The notes under the pieces were generated by a model that was not told the DNA's origin, ran no database searches, and was given only the letters and a program-made list of their open reading frames with translations. A stretch of DNA of 64,000 nucleotides. Origin: Streptomyces sp. NBC_01445 (GTDB taxonomy: Bacteria; Actinomycetota; Actinomycetes; Streptomycetales; Streptomycetaceae). The stretch covers positions 4,340,001 through 4,404,000 of the forward strand of contig NZ_CP109485.1 in NCBI RefSeq assembly GCF_035918235.1, in the 5' to 3' direction. This document shows, in pieces, positions 1-9,314 of the stretch (position 1 is the stretch's first letter; each line of letters begins with the position of its first letter). The position numbers and the translations under genes are program-made.

Positions 1-2
1 AC

Positions 3-1727
3 GGGGACCGGCTGCGCTTCGTGGGTGCCGCGACCCGGCGGATCGCCCGCGGGATAGACCTCGACGAGATCGTCATGGGCCTGTGCCGCGCGTCCGTACC
101 CACGTTCTCCGACGTGATCCTGGTCTATCTGCGGGACCCGCTGCCGGTCGGCGACGAGCGGCCCTCCGGGCCCGTCGTGCTGCGGCTGCGCAGGACGGAC
201 CGGCTGCGCCTCATCGAGGAGGGCGCCGAGGATCCGGACACCGACGGCGGCGGACTCCTGACGATGGCCGCCGGCACCGCACAGGGCGACCCCGTCACCG
301 CCGAGCTGTGCGAGGTGCGGACCGGCGGCGCGCTGGCCGAGGTACTGCGGGGCGTACGGCCCGTGTTCGCGGACTCGCCCGCCGCCCTGGCCGCGCTGCC
401 GGAGCTGCTCGGCGACGACCCGGACCTCGCCCTGCCCACCGGGCAGCGGGCGATCCTCGCTCCGCTGCGCGGGCGCCGCCGGGTCATCGGTGCGGCCGTC
501 TTCCTGCGCCGCCCCGAGCGCCACGCTTTCGAGAACGACGACCTGCTGGTCGCGGGGCAGCTCGCCACGCACAGCGCGCTCGGCATCGACAAGGCCGTCC
601 TGTACGGCCGCGAGGCGTACATCGCCGACGAGCTCCAGCGCACGATGCTGCCCGAGACGCTGCCGCGGCCGACAGGCGTGCGCCTCGCGTCCCGGTATCT
701 GCCGGCCGCGGAGACCGCGCGCGTGGGCGGCGACTGGTACGACGCGATTCCGCTGCCCGGCAGCCGCGTCGCCCTGGTCGTGGGTGACGTCATGGGCCAC
801 TCCATGACGTCCGCCGCGATCATGGGCCAGCTCCGTACGACCGCGCAGACCCTCGCCGGTCTCGACCTGCCGCCGCAGGAGGTCCTGCACCACTTGGACG
901 AGCAGGCCCAGCGCCTCGGCAGCGACCGCATGGCGACCTGCCTGTACGCCGTCTACGACCCGGTCTCGCACCGCATCACCATCGCCAACGCGGGCCACCC
1001 GCCGCCGGTCCTGCTGCATCTGGGCGGCCGCGCCGAGGTGCTGCGCGTCCCGCCGGGCGCGCCGATCGGTGTCGGCGGGGTCGACTTCGAGGCGGTCGAG
1101 CTGGACGCCCCGGCGGGCGCGACGCTCCTCCTCTACACGGACGGTCTGGTCGAGTCGCGGCTGCGGGACGTGTGGACCGGGATAGAGCAGCTGCGGGAGC
1201 GGCTCGCCGCGACGGCCCAGCTGACCGGACCCGACCATCCGCCGCCCCTTGAGGCGCTGTGCGACGAGGTCCTCGACATGCTCGGCCCGGGCGACCGGGA
1301 CGACGACATCGCGCTGCTCGCGGCCCGGTTCGACGGGATCGCGCCGAGCGACGTCGCCTACTGGCTCCTCGACCCCGAGGACGCGGCGCCGGGCCGGGCC
1401 CGCCGCCTGGCGCGCAGCGCGCTCGCCCGGTGGGGCCTGGAGGAGCTGACGGACTCGGTGGAGCTCCTCGTCAGCGAGGTCGTGACGAACGCCGTGCGGT
1501 ACGCGTCCCGGCCCGTCACGCTGCGCCTGCTGCGGACCGACGTGCTGCGCTGCGAGGTCGGCGACGACGTGCCACAGCTGCCGCGGCTGCGCCAGGCCCG
1601 CGCCACCGACGAGGGCGGGCGCGGCCTGTACCTGGTCAACAGGCTCGCGCGGCGCTGGGGCGCGACGCGGCTGAGCACCGGCAAGGTCGTGTGGTTCGAG
1701 CTGGCGCACGGGAACGGCACTGCCTGA
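3..1727 (+). CDS. SpoIIE-family protein phosphatase with C-terminal ATPase domain (5' end outside window)
   Basis: The reading frame is open to the left edge, so the true start lies outside the window and a further N-terminal domain (PAS is usual) may be missing. The visible part has three blocks. A GAF-like sensory domain covers about the first 200 residues. A PP2C/SpoIIE serine phosphatase follows, with the metal-binding GGDWYDA, GDVMGHS, YTDGLVE and RDDDIALL motifs. The C-terminus is a HATPase_c domain of the anti-sigma/RsbW type, with the N-box EVVTNAVRYA and G-box GRGLYLVNRLA. In this family the phosphatase removes phosphate from an anti-anti-sigma factor and the kinase domain may reverse it, so a role in partner-switch regulation of a sigma factor is likely. 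No anti-anti-sigma gene is visible here. The stop is followed by a shared terminator with the convergent PBP gene. Confidence 0.93.
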   Translation, partial: GDRLRFVGAATRRIARGIDLDEIVMGLCRASVPTFSDVILVYLRDPLPVGDERPSGPVVLRLRRTDRLRLIEEGAEDPDTDGGGLLTMAAGTAQGDPVTAELCEVRTGGALAEVLRGVRPVFADSPAALAALPELLGDDPDLALPTGQRAILAPLRGRRRVIGAAVFLRRPERHAFENDDLLVAGQLATHSALGIDKAVLYGREAYIADELQRTMLPETLPRPTGVRLASRYLPAAETARVGGDWYDAIPLPGSRVALVVGDVMGHSMTSAAIMGQLRTTAQTLAGLDLPPQEVLHHLDEQAQRLGSDRMATCLYAVYDPVSHRITIANAGHPPPVLLHLGGRAEVLRVPPGAPIGVGGVDFEAVELDAPAGATLLLYTDGLVESRLRDVWTGIEQLRERLAATAQLTGPDHPPPLEALCDEVLDMLGPGDRDDDIALLAARFDGIAPSDVAYWLLDPEDAAPGRARRLARSALARWGLEELTDSVELLVSEVVTNAVRYASRPVTLRLLRTDVLRCEVGDDVPQLPRLRQARATDEGGRGLYLVNRLARRWGATRLSTGKVVWFELAHGNGTA

Positions 1728-1735
1728 ACCTGGAT

Positions 1736-1779
1736 ACGCGAGTGGGCCCGGAACCGTACGGTTCCGGGCCCACTCGCGT
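1736..1779. terminator. Perfect 44-bp palindrome between convergent genes
   Basis: The 22-bp half ACGCGAG...AACCGT is followed directly by its exact reverse complement. It lies between the stop codons of the phosphatase (1727) and the PBP gene (1789). It would form a very stable hairpin in either transcript and probably acts as a bidirectional terminator. No U-tract follows, which is common in Streptomyces. Confidence 0.75.
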
Positions 1780-1788
1780 GCGTCACTG

Positions 1789-4065
1789 TCAGCCGGTGAG
1801 GCCGCGTGGTCTGTTGCTGCCCGAGTCGTCCGGGTTCTCCGGGACTCCGATCGTCGGCGACGAGGGGTCCGTCGGGGGCGTGACGCCGCCTGACGGCTCG
1901 TCGGTCGGCGGGGTGGTCTCCGGGCTCGACTCCGGGGTGCTCGGCGTCGTCGGCGGAGTGGACTCCGGGGTGCTCGGGGTGTTCTCCGGGGTGGACTCGG
2001 GGGCACTCGGGGTGTCCTGCGGGGTGGACGGCACCTCGACGGCCGCGCCCATGTCCGTGTCGAGGTCGAACTCGGCCGTGGGGCTGGTCGAGTTGAAGGT
2101 GTACTGGGCCCAGATGCGCGCCGGGAAGCTGCCGCCGTCGACGCGGGGCAGACCGCCGGCGCCCTTCATCGAGACGTGCGCGCCCGCCTCCGAGGTCTTC
2201 AGCGCGCCCTCGCCGAACAGGCCCACCGAGGTGACCAGATCCGGCGTGTAGCCGGTGAACCAGGCCGACTTGTTGTCGTCGGAGGTACCGGTCTTGCCCG
2301 CCACCTTCTGGCCGTCGCGGGCCGGGTTGTCACGCACCGAGGTCTTCGCCGTACCGTCGTCGACCACGCCGGTCAGGACGGAGGTGACCGAGTCCGCGGC
2401 GCCGCGGCTGATCACCTGGTTGCCGATCGCGTCCGGCAGCGGGACGTCCTGGCCCTGCTTGGAAACGGACTTCACGATCTGCGGAGTGACCTGCTTGCCG
2501 TGGTTGTCGAGCGTCGCGTAGACACCGGCCATCTCCATCGGGCTCGCGCCCATGGTGCCCAGGGTCTGCGCCGGGTACGGCTTGAGGTCGGCGTCGTCCA
2601 TGCCGAGCTTCTTGGCCGTCGCCATGACCTGGTCCATACCGACGTCGACGCCCATCTGCGCGAAGACGGAGTTGATGGACTTGTTCATGGCGGTCTGCAC
2701 GGTGACCGGGCCGTAGCTGTGGTCGTCCTCGTTCGGCGGGGCGAAGCCGACCTTCTGTCCGTCGCTGACGACCGGCCGCCTGTTGGTGCCGTCGTAGATC
2801 GTGCTCGCCTTGATCGACTGCCCGGTCTGCGTCGTGGCGTTGTTCTCCAGGGCGGCCGCGAGGATCAGCGGCTTGAAGGTGGAGGCCGGCTGGTAGTCGG
2901 GGCGGGTCGCGTTGTTGACGTAGTGCTTGCTGAGCCCTTCACCGCCGTACAGCGCGAGGACCTTGCCGGTCTTCGGGTCGACCGAGGCGGCACCGGCCTG
3001 CACCCGGGAGTCGGCCTTCTTGCTCTTCGGGTTCAGGTTGTCGGTCAACTGCTGCCTGACCGACTTCTCCAGCTGCTTCTGCTTCTTGCGGTCGATGTTG
3101 AGGGTGACCGTGTAGCCGCCCGCGTCGAACTGCGCCTCGGTGAGGTTCAGGTCCTTCATCACCTCGGCCTTGGCGGCGGTGTAGAGGTAGCCCTCCTGGC
3201 CCTCGAGCCCGGCGGCGGCCTTCGGCGCCTTCGGCTTGGGGAACGTCATGCCCTCGCGCTCGCTCGCGCTGAGCCAGTGCATGTCGACCATGTTGTCCAG
3301 GACGTAGTTCCAGCGCTCCACGGCCAGCTTCTTGCCGGTGTCCGAGGCGATGCCCCAGTCGTACTGGTTCGGAGCCTGGAGGAGCGCGGCGAGATACGCG
3401 CCCTGCGCGACGGTCAGCTTCTTGGCGTCGACGTTGTAGTAGGCCTGGGCGGCGGCCTGGATGCCCCACGAACTGCGGCCGTAGAAGCTGGTGTTGATGT
3501 AGCCCGCGAGGATGTCTTCCTTGGACTTCTTGCGGTCCACCTTCAGCGAGATGACCAGTTCCTTCAGCTTGCGCGTGACGGTCTGGTCCTGCGTGAGGTA
3601 GTAGTTCTTCACGTACTGCTGGGTGATCGTCGAACCACCCTGCTTGCCCTTGCCGGTGACCGTGTTGATCACGCCGCGGGCGGTGCCCTTCAGGTCGATG
3701 CCCTTGTCCTTGTAGAACGTCTTGTTCTCAGCGGCGACGAAGGTGTGCTGCACACCCGTGGGCACCTCGGAGAGATCGACGATCTCGCGGTTGACCTGGC
3801 CGACACGGGCCATGGTCTTGCCGTCGCTGTACTTGTAGACGTTGCTCTGCCGCATCGCGTCCGGGTTGCCCTCGGGGACGTCGATCACCATGTACAGCAC
3901 GATGAACGCGCCCATGCAGAGGAGGCACAGGCCGAAGAGTGTGCCGAGGATCTTCTTCCAGGTGAAGAAGCGGCGTATACCCGTCCGCCGGGTGGACGAG
4001 CCCCCGCGCGCCGCCCGGCGCGCGCCGCCGCGCTGCCGTGCTCGTCTCTCGTCCGCTCGACCCAT
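1789..4065 (-). CDS. Bifunctional class A penicillin-binding protein (transglycosylase/transpeptidase)
   Basis: This enzyme polymerises and cross-links peptidoglycan outside the membrane. The N-terminus is short and Arg-rich, followed by one transmembrane anchor (LGTLFGLCLLCMGAFIVLYM). The GT51 glycosyltransferase domain shows AAENKTFY and GGSTITQQY. The transpeptidase domain shows the active-site STFK, the SIN motif (NKSINSVF) and KTGT (GKTGTSDD). The last 80 or so residues are a low-complexity tail of TPSTPES-type repeats rich in Pro, Thr, Ser and Glu, probably a wall-spanning or glycosylated segment. I chose the ATG at 4065 because MGRADERRARQRG is the usual N-terminus of this family and a GGAG lies upstream. 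An in-frame start at 4119 would add 18 residues. Confidence 0.93.
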   Translation of the reverse strand: MGRADERRARQRGGARRAARGGSSTRRTGIRRFFTWKKILGTLFGLCLLCMGAFIVLYMVIDVPEGNPDAMRQSNVYKYSDGKTMARVGQVNREIVDLSEVPTGVQHTFVAAENKTFYKDKGIDLKGTARGVINTVTGKGKQGGSTITQQYVKNYYLTQDQTVTRKLKELVISLKVDRKKSKEDILAGYINTSFYGRSSWGIQAAAQAYYNVDAKKLTVAQGAYLAALLQAPNQYDWGIASDTGKKLAVERWNYVLDNMVDMHWLSASEREGMTFPKPKAPKAAAGLEGQEGYLYTAAKAEVMKDLNLTEAQFDAGGYTVTLNIDRKKQKQLEKSVRQQLTDNLNPKSKKADSRVQAGAASVDPKTGKVLALYGGEGLSKHYVNNATRPDYQPASTFKPLILAAALENNATTQTGQSIKASTIYDGTNRRPVVSDGQKVGFAPPNEDDHSYGPVTVQTAMNKSINSVFAQMGVDVGMDQVMATAKKLGMDDADLKPYPAQTLGTMGASPMEMAGVYATLDNHGKQVTPQIVKSVSKQGQDVPLPDAIGNQVISRGAADSVTSVLTGVVDDGTAKTSVRDNPARDGQKVAGKTGTSDDNKSAWFTGYTPDLVTSVGLFGEGALKTSEAGAHVSMKGAGGLPRVDGGSFPARIWAQYTFNSTSPTAEFDLDTDMGAAVEVPSTPQDTPSAPESTPENTPSTPESTPPTTPSTPESSPETTPPTDEPSGGVTPPTDPSSPTIGVPENPDDSGSNRPRGLTG

Positions 4066-4269
4066 GGCTCCCGTTACTCCGCTTCTAGTCGCTGACACGT
4101 CCGCGCGCCCACTGCGCACTTCACACTCATCGGTGCTGAATCAGCTCATGAAGCTAACACCGCACCTAAGGGCAAAAGGATGCCGATCCGGGCATTTCCG
4201 GACGTGACAATCAGCACCTGTCCCATGGGAACCGACGACCGAGAGATGCAGATGGTTGCCGCACACGGT

Positions 4270-4285
4270 AAAGTGATATCACTTT
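4270..4285. promoter_or_regulatory. 16-bp perfect palindrome upstream of SPFH gene
   Basis: AAAGTGATATCACTTT lies 50 bp before the SPFH start codon and its dyad symmetry is complete. Its position suits a repressor operator. A candidate binder is the small DNA-binding-like product of the next gene in the operon (5276-5548), but that link is inference. Confidence 0.6.
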
Positions 4286-4334
4286 GCTAGACCTGGTTCG
4301 CGAGAACCGCCAGCTCACAGGAACGGGGACCCTT

Positions 4335-5279
4335 ATGTCCGAGACGGACACCACAGCCACGGACACCACAGCCGACGCACCCGAGATGCCCAAGCCCCGC
4401 GTCAAGGAGGTCGTCGCTCACAGCATCGGCGGCGGGCTCGCCCTGCTGCTCGGCCTGCTCGGCCTCTTCGCGGGCGTCGCCCTCATCGCGACCGGCGCTT
4501 CGCTGTCGTCGGCGGGCGCGAAGGCGGGGCTGATCGTCCTCGGCGTCGTGGTCGCGATAGCCGCGTTCTTCGCGATGTGCGGGCTGAACATGGTGGCGCC
4601 GGGCGAGGCCCGCGTCGTCCAGCTCTTCGGCCGCTACCGGGGCACGATCCGCGAGGACGGCCTGCGCTGGGTGAACCCGCTGACGTCCCGGACCAAGATC
4701 TCGACCCGCGTACGCAACCACGAGACGGCCGTCCTCAAGGTCAACGACGCCTACGGCAACCCGATCGAGCTGGCCGCCGTCGTCGTGTGGCGCGTCGAGG
4801 ACACCGCGCAGGCCACCTTCGAGGTCGACAACTTCCTGGAGTTCGTCGCCACGCAGACCGAGGCCGCCGTGCGGCACATCGCCATCGAGTACCCCTACGA
4901 CGCGCACGACGAGGCCGGCCTCTCGCTGCGCGGCAACGCCGAGGAGATCACCGAGAAGCTCGCCGTCGAGCTCCACGCGCGCGTGGAGACCGCGGGCGTG
5001 CAGATCATCGAGTCCCGGTTCACGCACCTCGCGTACGCCCCCGAGATCGCCTCGGCCATGCTCCAGCGCCAGCAGGCGGGCGCCGTGGTCGCGGCGCGGC
5101 GGCTCATCGTGGACGGCGCGGTCGGCATGGTCGAGGACGCGCTCGCCCGGATCACGGAGCAGGACTTCGTGGCGCTCGACGAGGAGCGCAAGGCGGCCAT
5201 GGTCAGCAATCTGCTCGTGGTCCTGTGCGGCGACCGCGCGGCCCAGCCGGTCCTGAACACGGGAACGCTCTACCAGTGA
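4335..5279 (+). CDS. SPFH/band-7 (prohibitin-like) membrane protein
   Basis: The protein has 314 residues. An acidic N-terminus is followed by two hydrophobic segments (about residues 36-60 and 65-92), then a cytoplasmic SPFH domain with [30 protein letters not shown], and a C-terminal helical region ending in Ala/Arg-rich and Glu-rich stretches. SPFH proteins form oligomeric scaffolds in membrane microdomains. The ATG at 4335 was chosen because AGGAACGGGG precedes it; the longer frame from 4284 has no ribosome site and overlaps the palindrome. The stop overlaps the GTG of the next gene by 4 bp, so the two are translationally coupled. Confidence 0.9.
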   Translation: MSETDTTATDTTADAPEMPKPRVKEVVAHSIGGGLALLLGLLGLFAGVALIATGASLSSAGAKAGLIVLGVVVAIAAFFAMCGLNMVAPGEARVVQLFGRYRGTIREDGLRWVNPLTSRTKISTRVRNHETAVLKVNDAYGNPIELAAVVVWRVEDTAQATFEVDNFLEFVATQTEAAVRHIAIEYPYDAHDEAGLSLRGNAEEITEKLAVELHARVETAGVQIIESRFTHLAYAPEIASAMLQRQQAGAVVAARRLIVDGAVGMVEDALARITEQDFVALDEERKAAMVSNLLVVLCGDRAAQPVLNTGTLYQ

Positions 5280-5548
5280 GCCCCTCGGAAGAGGAGCGCG
5301 AGGGTCCCCCCGAGGGGCCCGCACGCCGGTCGCGGCCACAGCGCAAGCAGGTACTGCTGCGGCTCGACCCGCTCGTGTACGACGCGCTCGCGCGGTGGGC
5401 CGGGGACGACCTGCGCTCGGCGAACGCGCAGATCGAGTTCCTGCTGCGGCGCGCTCTCGCGGAGGCCGGGCGGCTGCCCGGCTCGGCGGGACCGCTGCCG
5501 CGGCGGGGGCGGCCGCCCAAGGGATCGCAGGGCGACGAGGCGGAGTGA
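5276..5548 (+). CDS. Small Arg-rich protein, ribbon-helix-helix/Arc-like
   Basis: This is a 90-residue protein starting at a GTG inside the stop of the SPFH gene (GTGA overlap). The centre, KQVLLRLDPLVYDALARWA followed by ANAQIEFLLRRALAEAG, has the strand-helix-helix spacing of Arc/CopG-type DNA-binding proteins, including the short hydrophobic strand VLLRL. The N- and C-terminal tails are basic and Pro/Gly-rich (RRGRPPKG resembles an AT-hook). It is always likely to be co-produced with the SPFH protein and may be its regulator, with the palindrome at 4270-4285 as a possible target. The fold is inferred from the pattern only. Confidence 0.75.
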   Translation: MSPSEEEREGPPEGPARRSRPQRKQVLLRLDPLVYDALARWAGDDLRSANAQIEFLLRRALAEAGRLPGSAGPLPRRGRPPKGSQGDEAE

Positions 5549-5621
5549 ACGGTCCGGAGCATGCGCCCCGGGCCGTTCACGCTTTACCCCGAAGTCCTCC
5601 TGGAACCCCACCCCCGACCGG

Positions 5622-5653
5622 CTATACACACTACGTATACCCGCTGTGTATAG
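5622..5653. promoter_or_regulatory. Inverted-repeat operator upstream of padR
   Basis: CTATACACA and TGTGTATAG form perfect 9-bp arms separated by 14 bp. The spacer itself contains the dyad TACGTA. The element ends 8 bp before the padR start codon. PadR repressors usually bind their own promoters, so autoregulation of padR and the downstream ABC exporter is the obvious reading. Confidence 0.8.
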
Positions 5654-5661
5654 TGACGGCC

Positions 5662-6189
5662 ATGTCCATCGGTCACACCCTTCTGGGACTTCTCGAGTCC
5701 GGGCCACGACACGGCTACGACCTCAAGCGCACTTTCGACGCCACCTTCGGGCACGACAAGCCGCTGCACTACGGACAGGTCTACTCGACCATGTCCCGGC
5801 TCCTGAAGAACGGCCTGGTCGAGGTCGACGGGATCGAGGCCGGCGGCGGCCCGGAACGCAAGCGCTACGCCATCACCGACGCCGGCATCACCGATGTCCA
5901 GCGCTGGCTCGCCACCCCCGAGGCGCCCGAGCCCTACCTCCAGTCCGTCCTCTACACCAAGGTCGTCCTGGCGCTGCTCACCGAGCGCGACGCCGTCACG
6001 GTCCTGGACGCCCAGCGCGCGGAGCACCTGCGCATGATGCGCATCCTCACCGACCGCAAGCGCAAGGGCGACCTCGCCGACCAGCTGATCTGCGACCACG
6101 CCCTCTTCCACCTCGAAGCGGACCTGCGGTGGCTCGAACTCACCGCCGCACGCCTGGACAAGCTCGCCGCGGAGGTGCGCAAGCCATGA
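5662..6189 (+). CDS. PadR-family transcriptional repressor
   Basis: The protein has 175 residues. The N-terminal winged helix begins MSIGHTLLGLLESGPRHGYDLKR and continues with the recognition region HYGQVYSTMSRLLKNGLVEV. A C-terminal antiparallel coiled-coil dimerisation domain of the PadR-s2/Vir type covers roughly residues 90-175. PadR repressors release DNA on binding small amphipathic compounds and often control efflux pumps. Here the stop overlaps the start of an ABC ATPase gene (ATGA), so regulator and exporter form one operon. The ATG follows directly on a strong inverted repeat. Confidence 0.93.
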   Translation: MSIGHTLLGLLESGPRHGYDLKRTFDATFGHDKPLHYGQVYSTMSRLLKNGLVEVDGIEAGGGPERKRYAITDAGITDVQRWLATPEAPEPYLQSVLYTKVVLALLTERDAVTVLDAQRAEHLRMMRILTDRKRKGDLADQLICDHALFHLEADLRWLELTAARLDKLAAEVRKP

Positions 6190-6872
6190 CCCCCGCCGGC
6201 TCCCTCCTGACCGCCGACGGTCTCCACAAGACCTACGGCGCCACCAAGGCGCTCGACGGCGCCGAGTTCTCCGTCCACCCCGGCGAGGTCGTCGCCGTCA
6301 TGGGCCCTTCCGGCTCCGGCAAGTCGACTCTCCTGCACTGCCTCGCCGGCATCGTCCCGCCCGACGAAGGCACCATCACCTACGCGGGACAGAACCTCGC
6401 CACCATGTCCGACGCCGCACGCAGCGCCCTGCGCCGCAGCGACTTCGGCTTCGTCTTCCAGTTCGGCCAGCTCGTCCCCGAACTCACCTGCCTGGAAAAC
6501 GTCGCCCTGCCCCTGCGCCTCAACGGCGCCAGGCGCAAGGCCGCCGAGGCCACCGCCCGTACGTGGATGGAGCGCCTGGAGGTCGACGACCTCACCGCCA
6601 AGCGCCCCGGCGAGGTCTCCGGCGGCCAGGGCCAGCGCGTCGCCGTCGCCCGCGCCCTGGCCACCAGCCCCCGCGTCCTGTTCGCCGACGAGCCCACCGG
6701 CGCCCTCGACTCCCTCAACGGCGAGCGCGTCATGGAGCTGCTCACCGATGCCGCCCGGTCCACCAACGCCGCCGTCGTCCTCGTCACCCACGAAGCCCGC
6801 GTCGCCGCCTACTCGGACCGCGAGATCATCGTCCGTGACGGCAGGTCCCGCGACATGGAGCGCATCGCATGA
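6186..6872 (+). CDS. ABC transporter ATP-binding protein (MacB/LolD type)
   Basis: This 228-residue nucleotide-binding domain has Walker A GPSGSGKST, a Q-loop FQFGQ, signature SGGQGQR, Walker B VLFADEPTGALD and the switch His in LVTHEARVA. The ADEPTGALD and FGQLVPELT features match the MacB/LolD/FtsE group, which works with FtsX-fold permeases. Its start overlaps padR by 4 bp and its stop overlaps the permease gene by 4 bp. The complete unit is padR, ATPase and permease under one operator, which suggests inducible export of a drug, lipid or peptide. Confidence 0.95.
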   Translation: MTPAGSLLTADGLHKTYGATKALDGAEFSVHPGEVVAVMGPSGSGKSTLLHCLAGIVPPDEGTITYAGQNLATMSDAARSALRRSDFGFVFQFGQLVPELTCLENVALPLRLNGARRKAAEATARTWMERLEVDDLTAKRPGEVSGGQGQRVAVARALATSPRVLFADEPTGALDSLNGERVMELLTDAARSTNAAVVLVTHEARVAAYSDREIIVRDGRSRDMERIA

Positions 6873-9274
6873 GCGCGACGCGCACCAAGCCGCAGCCCGC
6901 GCCTGCGGCCACGGCGTCGGACTCCGCCCCCACCGGCGTGCGCGCCTGGGTCCGCGACCTGGGCATGGGCATGCGGTTCGCGGCCGCCGGCGGGCGCGAG
7001 GGCTGGATCCGCACGATCCTCACCGCTGTCGGCGTGGGCCTCGGAGTCGCGCTGCTGCTCGGCGCCGCGTCGGTGCCGTATCTGACCGACCACCGCAGCG
7101 AGCGCTCCTCCGCGCGCGAGGCCGCGGACCGGATGACCCTCGCGGGCAAGATCAAGCGGTCCGACACGACCCTGCTCATGCGGGACACGTTCACGACGTT
7201 CCGCGACCGCTCGCTGGAGGGCAGGTTCGTACGCGCCGAGGGCAGCAGGCCCGTCCTGCCGCCCGGCCTCGGCAAGCTGCCCGGCGACCACGAGATGGTG
7301 GTCTCGCCCGCGCTGCGCGACCTCCTCGACGACCCCGGCGCGAAGCTCCTCAAGGAGCGCTTCCACGACTACCGCGTCACCGGAACGATCGCCGACGCCG
7401 GCCTGGTCTCCCCGCAGGAGCTCTTCTACTACGCGGGATCCGACACCCTCACGACCCGCGACGGCGGCTACCGGGCGGCGAAGTTCGGCTCCGACCTGTC
7501 GGAGCCGCTGAATGCGCTCCTGATGGTGCTCGTCGTGCTGATCTGCGTCGTGCTGCTCACGCCCGTGGCCGTCTTCATCGGTACGGCGGTGCGGTTCGGC
7601 GGCGACCGACGCGACCGGCGCCTGGCCGCGCTGCGCCTGGTCGGCGCGGACGCCAGGGCGGTGCGGCGGATCGCGGCGGGCGAGTCGCTGTTCGGGGCCC
7701 TGCTCGGCCTGGCCGTCGGCGCCGTGTTCTTCCTCGCCATACGGCAACTGATCGGCGTGGTCGACCTCGACAGGGTCAGTGCGTTCCCGTCCGACCTGCA
7801 GCCGGTGCCGGTGCTCGCCGCGCTGATCGTCGTGGCCGTGCCGCTCTCGGCGGTCCTCGTCACCGTCTTCTCGCTGCGCTCGGTGGCCATCGAGCCGCTC
7901 GGTGTCGTGCGCGGCGGCGTGCCGCGCAGGCGTCGCCTGTGGTGGCGGCTGCTCCTGCCCGTCGCGGGCATCGGGATCCTCCTGGCCATGGGCCGGGTCA
8001 GCAGTACCGACCAGGACATCAACGCGTATGCCATCGCGACCGGCGCGACCCTGGCCCTGGTCGGGCTGAGCACGCTGCTTCCCTGGCTGCTCGAATCGGT
8101 CGTGGCCCGGCTGCGCGGCGGCCCGGTGCCGTGGCAACTGGCCACACGGCGGCTCCAGTTGAGCAGCGGCACCGCGGCCCGCGCGGTCAGCGGCATCACC
8201 ATCGCGGTGGCCGGCGCGGTCGCCCTGCAGATGATGTTCGCGTCGATGCACGACGACTTCAACCGGGTCACGGGCCAGGACCCGCACCGCGCCCAGCTGA
8301 CCGTCATCTCCCAGGCCGGCGACGGCAGGCTCGCGCAGCGGATGATCGACGACTTCCGTGACACGAAGGGCGTCAAGAGCGTCATCGGCACCGTGTCGAC
8401 ATATGCCACGCGCCCCGGCCCGGTCCCGGAGGGCGAGATCCAGCCCACGACGACGATCAGCATCGGCACCTGCGCGACCCTGCGCGAACTGGCCCGCGTC
8501 GGCGACTGCCGCGACGGCGACACGTTCGTCTCGCACACCGGCGACCGGAAGATGAACGACTGGGTCGACCAGTCGGCGCGCCCCGGCAAGCCCGTCGACG
8601 TGGGGCCCGGCGACGGCAAGAAGTCGAGCCAGGTCCTGTGGACGCTGCCCGCGGACGCCCGCACGGTCCAGGCGCGGCCCAGCCCGACCGGCGACAAGGT
8701 CGACGGCGTCCTCGCCACCCCCGGCGCGATCGACATCGCGCAGCTGACCGGGGCCACGACCACCGCCATGGTGCAGATCGACCCGAAGGTGCCGGACGCC
8801 GAGGAGTACGTGCGCAACACCGCGGCCCATATCGATCCGATGCTCGACGTGATGTCGATCAAGGCGGTCAACCGCGACAAGCAGTACGCGAGCATCGCGA
8901 GGGGGCTGCAGATCGGCGCGGCCGCGACCATGGCCCTGATCGCGGCGTCCATGCTGGTCTCCACCCTGGAGCAACTGCGGGAGCGCAAGCGGCTGTTGGC
9001 GGCCCTGACCGCGTTCGGCACGCGGCGCCGGTCGATGGCCTGGTCGGTCCTGTGGCAGACGGCGATCCCGGTCGCCCTCGGCCTCGGCCTGGCGATCGGG
9101 GGCGGGCTCGGCCTGGGCTACGTGATGACCCGCATGATCGACAAGCAGGTGACCGACTGGTGGGCGTTCGCACCCCTGACGGCGGGCGGCGCCGGACTCG
9201 TCGCGGTGGTGACACTGCTCAGCCTGCCGCCACTGTGGCGCATGATGCGGCCGGACGGCCTGCGCACCGAGTGA
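6869..9274 (+). CDS. FtsX-domain ABC transporter permease
   Basis: This 801-residue permease has an N-terminal membrane segment (GWIRTILTAVGVGLGVALLLGAA), a large extracytoplasmic loop, and a first FtsX block of membrane helices at about residues 215-345. More membrane segments follow, then a second extracytoplasmic domain and a C-terminal FtsX block from about residue 690 (TMALIAASMLVSTLEQLRERKRLLAALTAFG). The duplicated FtsX arrangement is typical of MacB-like exporters in Actinobacteria. It overlaps the ATPase gene by ATGA and ends about 40 bp before the convergent oxyR. The substrate cannot be told from the sequence. Confidence 0.92.
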   Translation: MSATRTKPQPAPAATASDSAPTGVRAWVRDLGMGMRFAAAGGREGWIRTILTAVGVGLGVALLLGAASVPYLTDHRSERSSAREAADRMTLAGKIKRSDTTLLMRDTFTTFRDRSLEGRFVRAEGSRPVLPPGLGKLPGDHEMVVSPALRDLLDDPGAKLLKERFHDYRVTGTIADAGLVSPQELFYYAGSDTLTTRDGGYRAAKFGSDLSEPLNALLMVLVVLICVVLLTPVAVFIGTAVRFGGDRRDRRLAALRLVGADARAVRRIAAGESLFGALLGLAVGAVFFLAIRQLIGVVDLDRVSAFPSDLQPVPVLAALIVVAVPLSAVLVTVFSLRSVAIEPLGVVRGGVPRRRRLWWRLLLPVAGIGILLAMGRVSSTDQDINAYAIATGATLALVGLSTLLPWLLESVVARLRGGPVPWQLATRRLQLSSGTAARAVSGITIAVAGAVALQMMFASMHDDFNRVTGQDPHRAQLTVISQAGDGRLAQRMIDDFRDTKGVKSVIGTVSTYATRPGPVPEGEIQPTTTISIGTCATLRELARVGDCRDGDTFVSHTGDRKMNDWVDQSARPGKPVDVGPGDGKKSSQVLWTLPADARTVQARPSPTGDKVDGVLATPGAIDIAQLTGATTTAMVQIDPKVPDAEEYVRNTAAHIDPMLDVMSIKAVNRDKQYASIARGLQIGAAATMALIAASMLVSTLEQLRERKRLLAALTAFGTRRRSMAWSVLWQTAIPVALGLGLAIGGGLGLGYVMTRMIDKQVTDWWAFAPLTAGGAGLVAVVTLLSLPPLWRMMRPDGLRTE

Positions 9275-9314
9275 CACACCCTGCCGGTACGGGGCTTGCC
9301 CCCAAGAGCTGGGG

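Noticed and set aside
2176..4095. Long plus-strand open frame opposite the PBP gene
   Set aside because: It is the antisense of a well-supported PBP; the composition (Arg/Val/Asp/Leu-rich with no motifs) is the usual shadow in GC-rich DNA.
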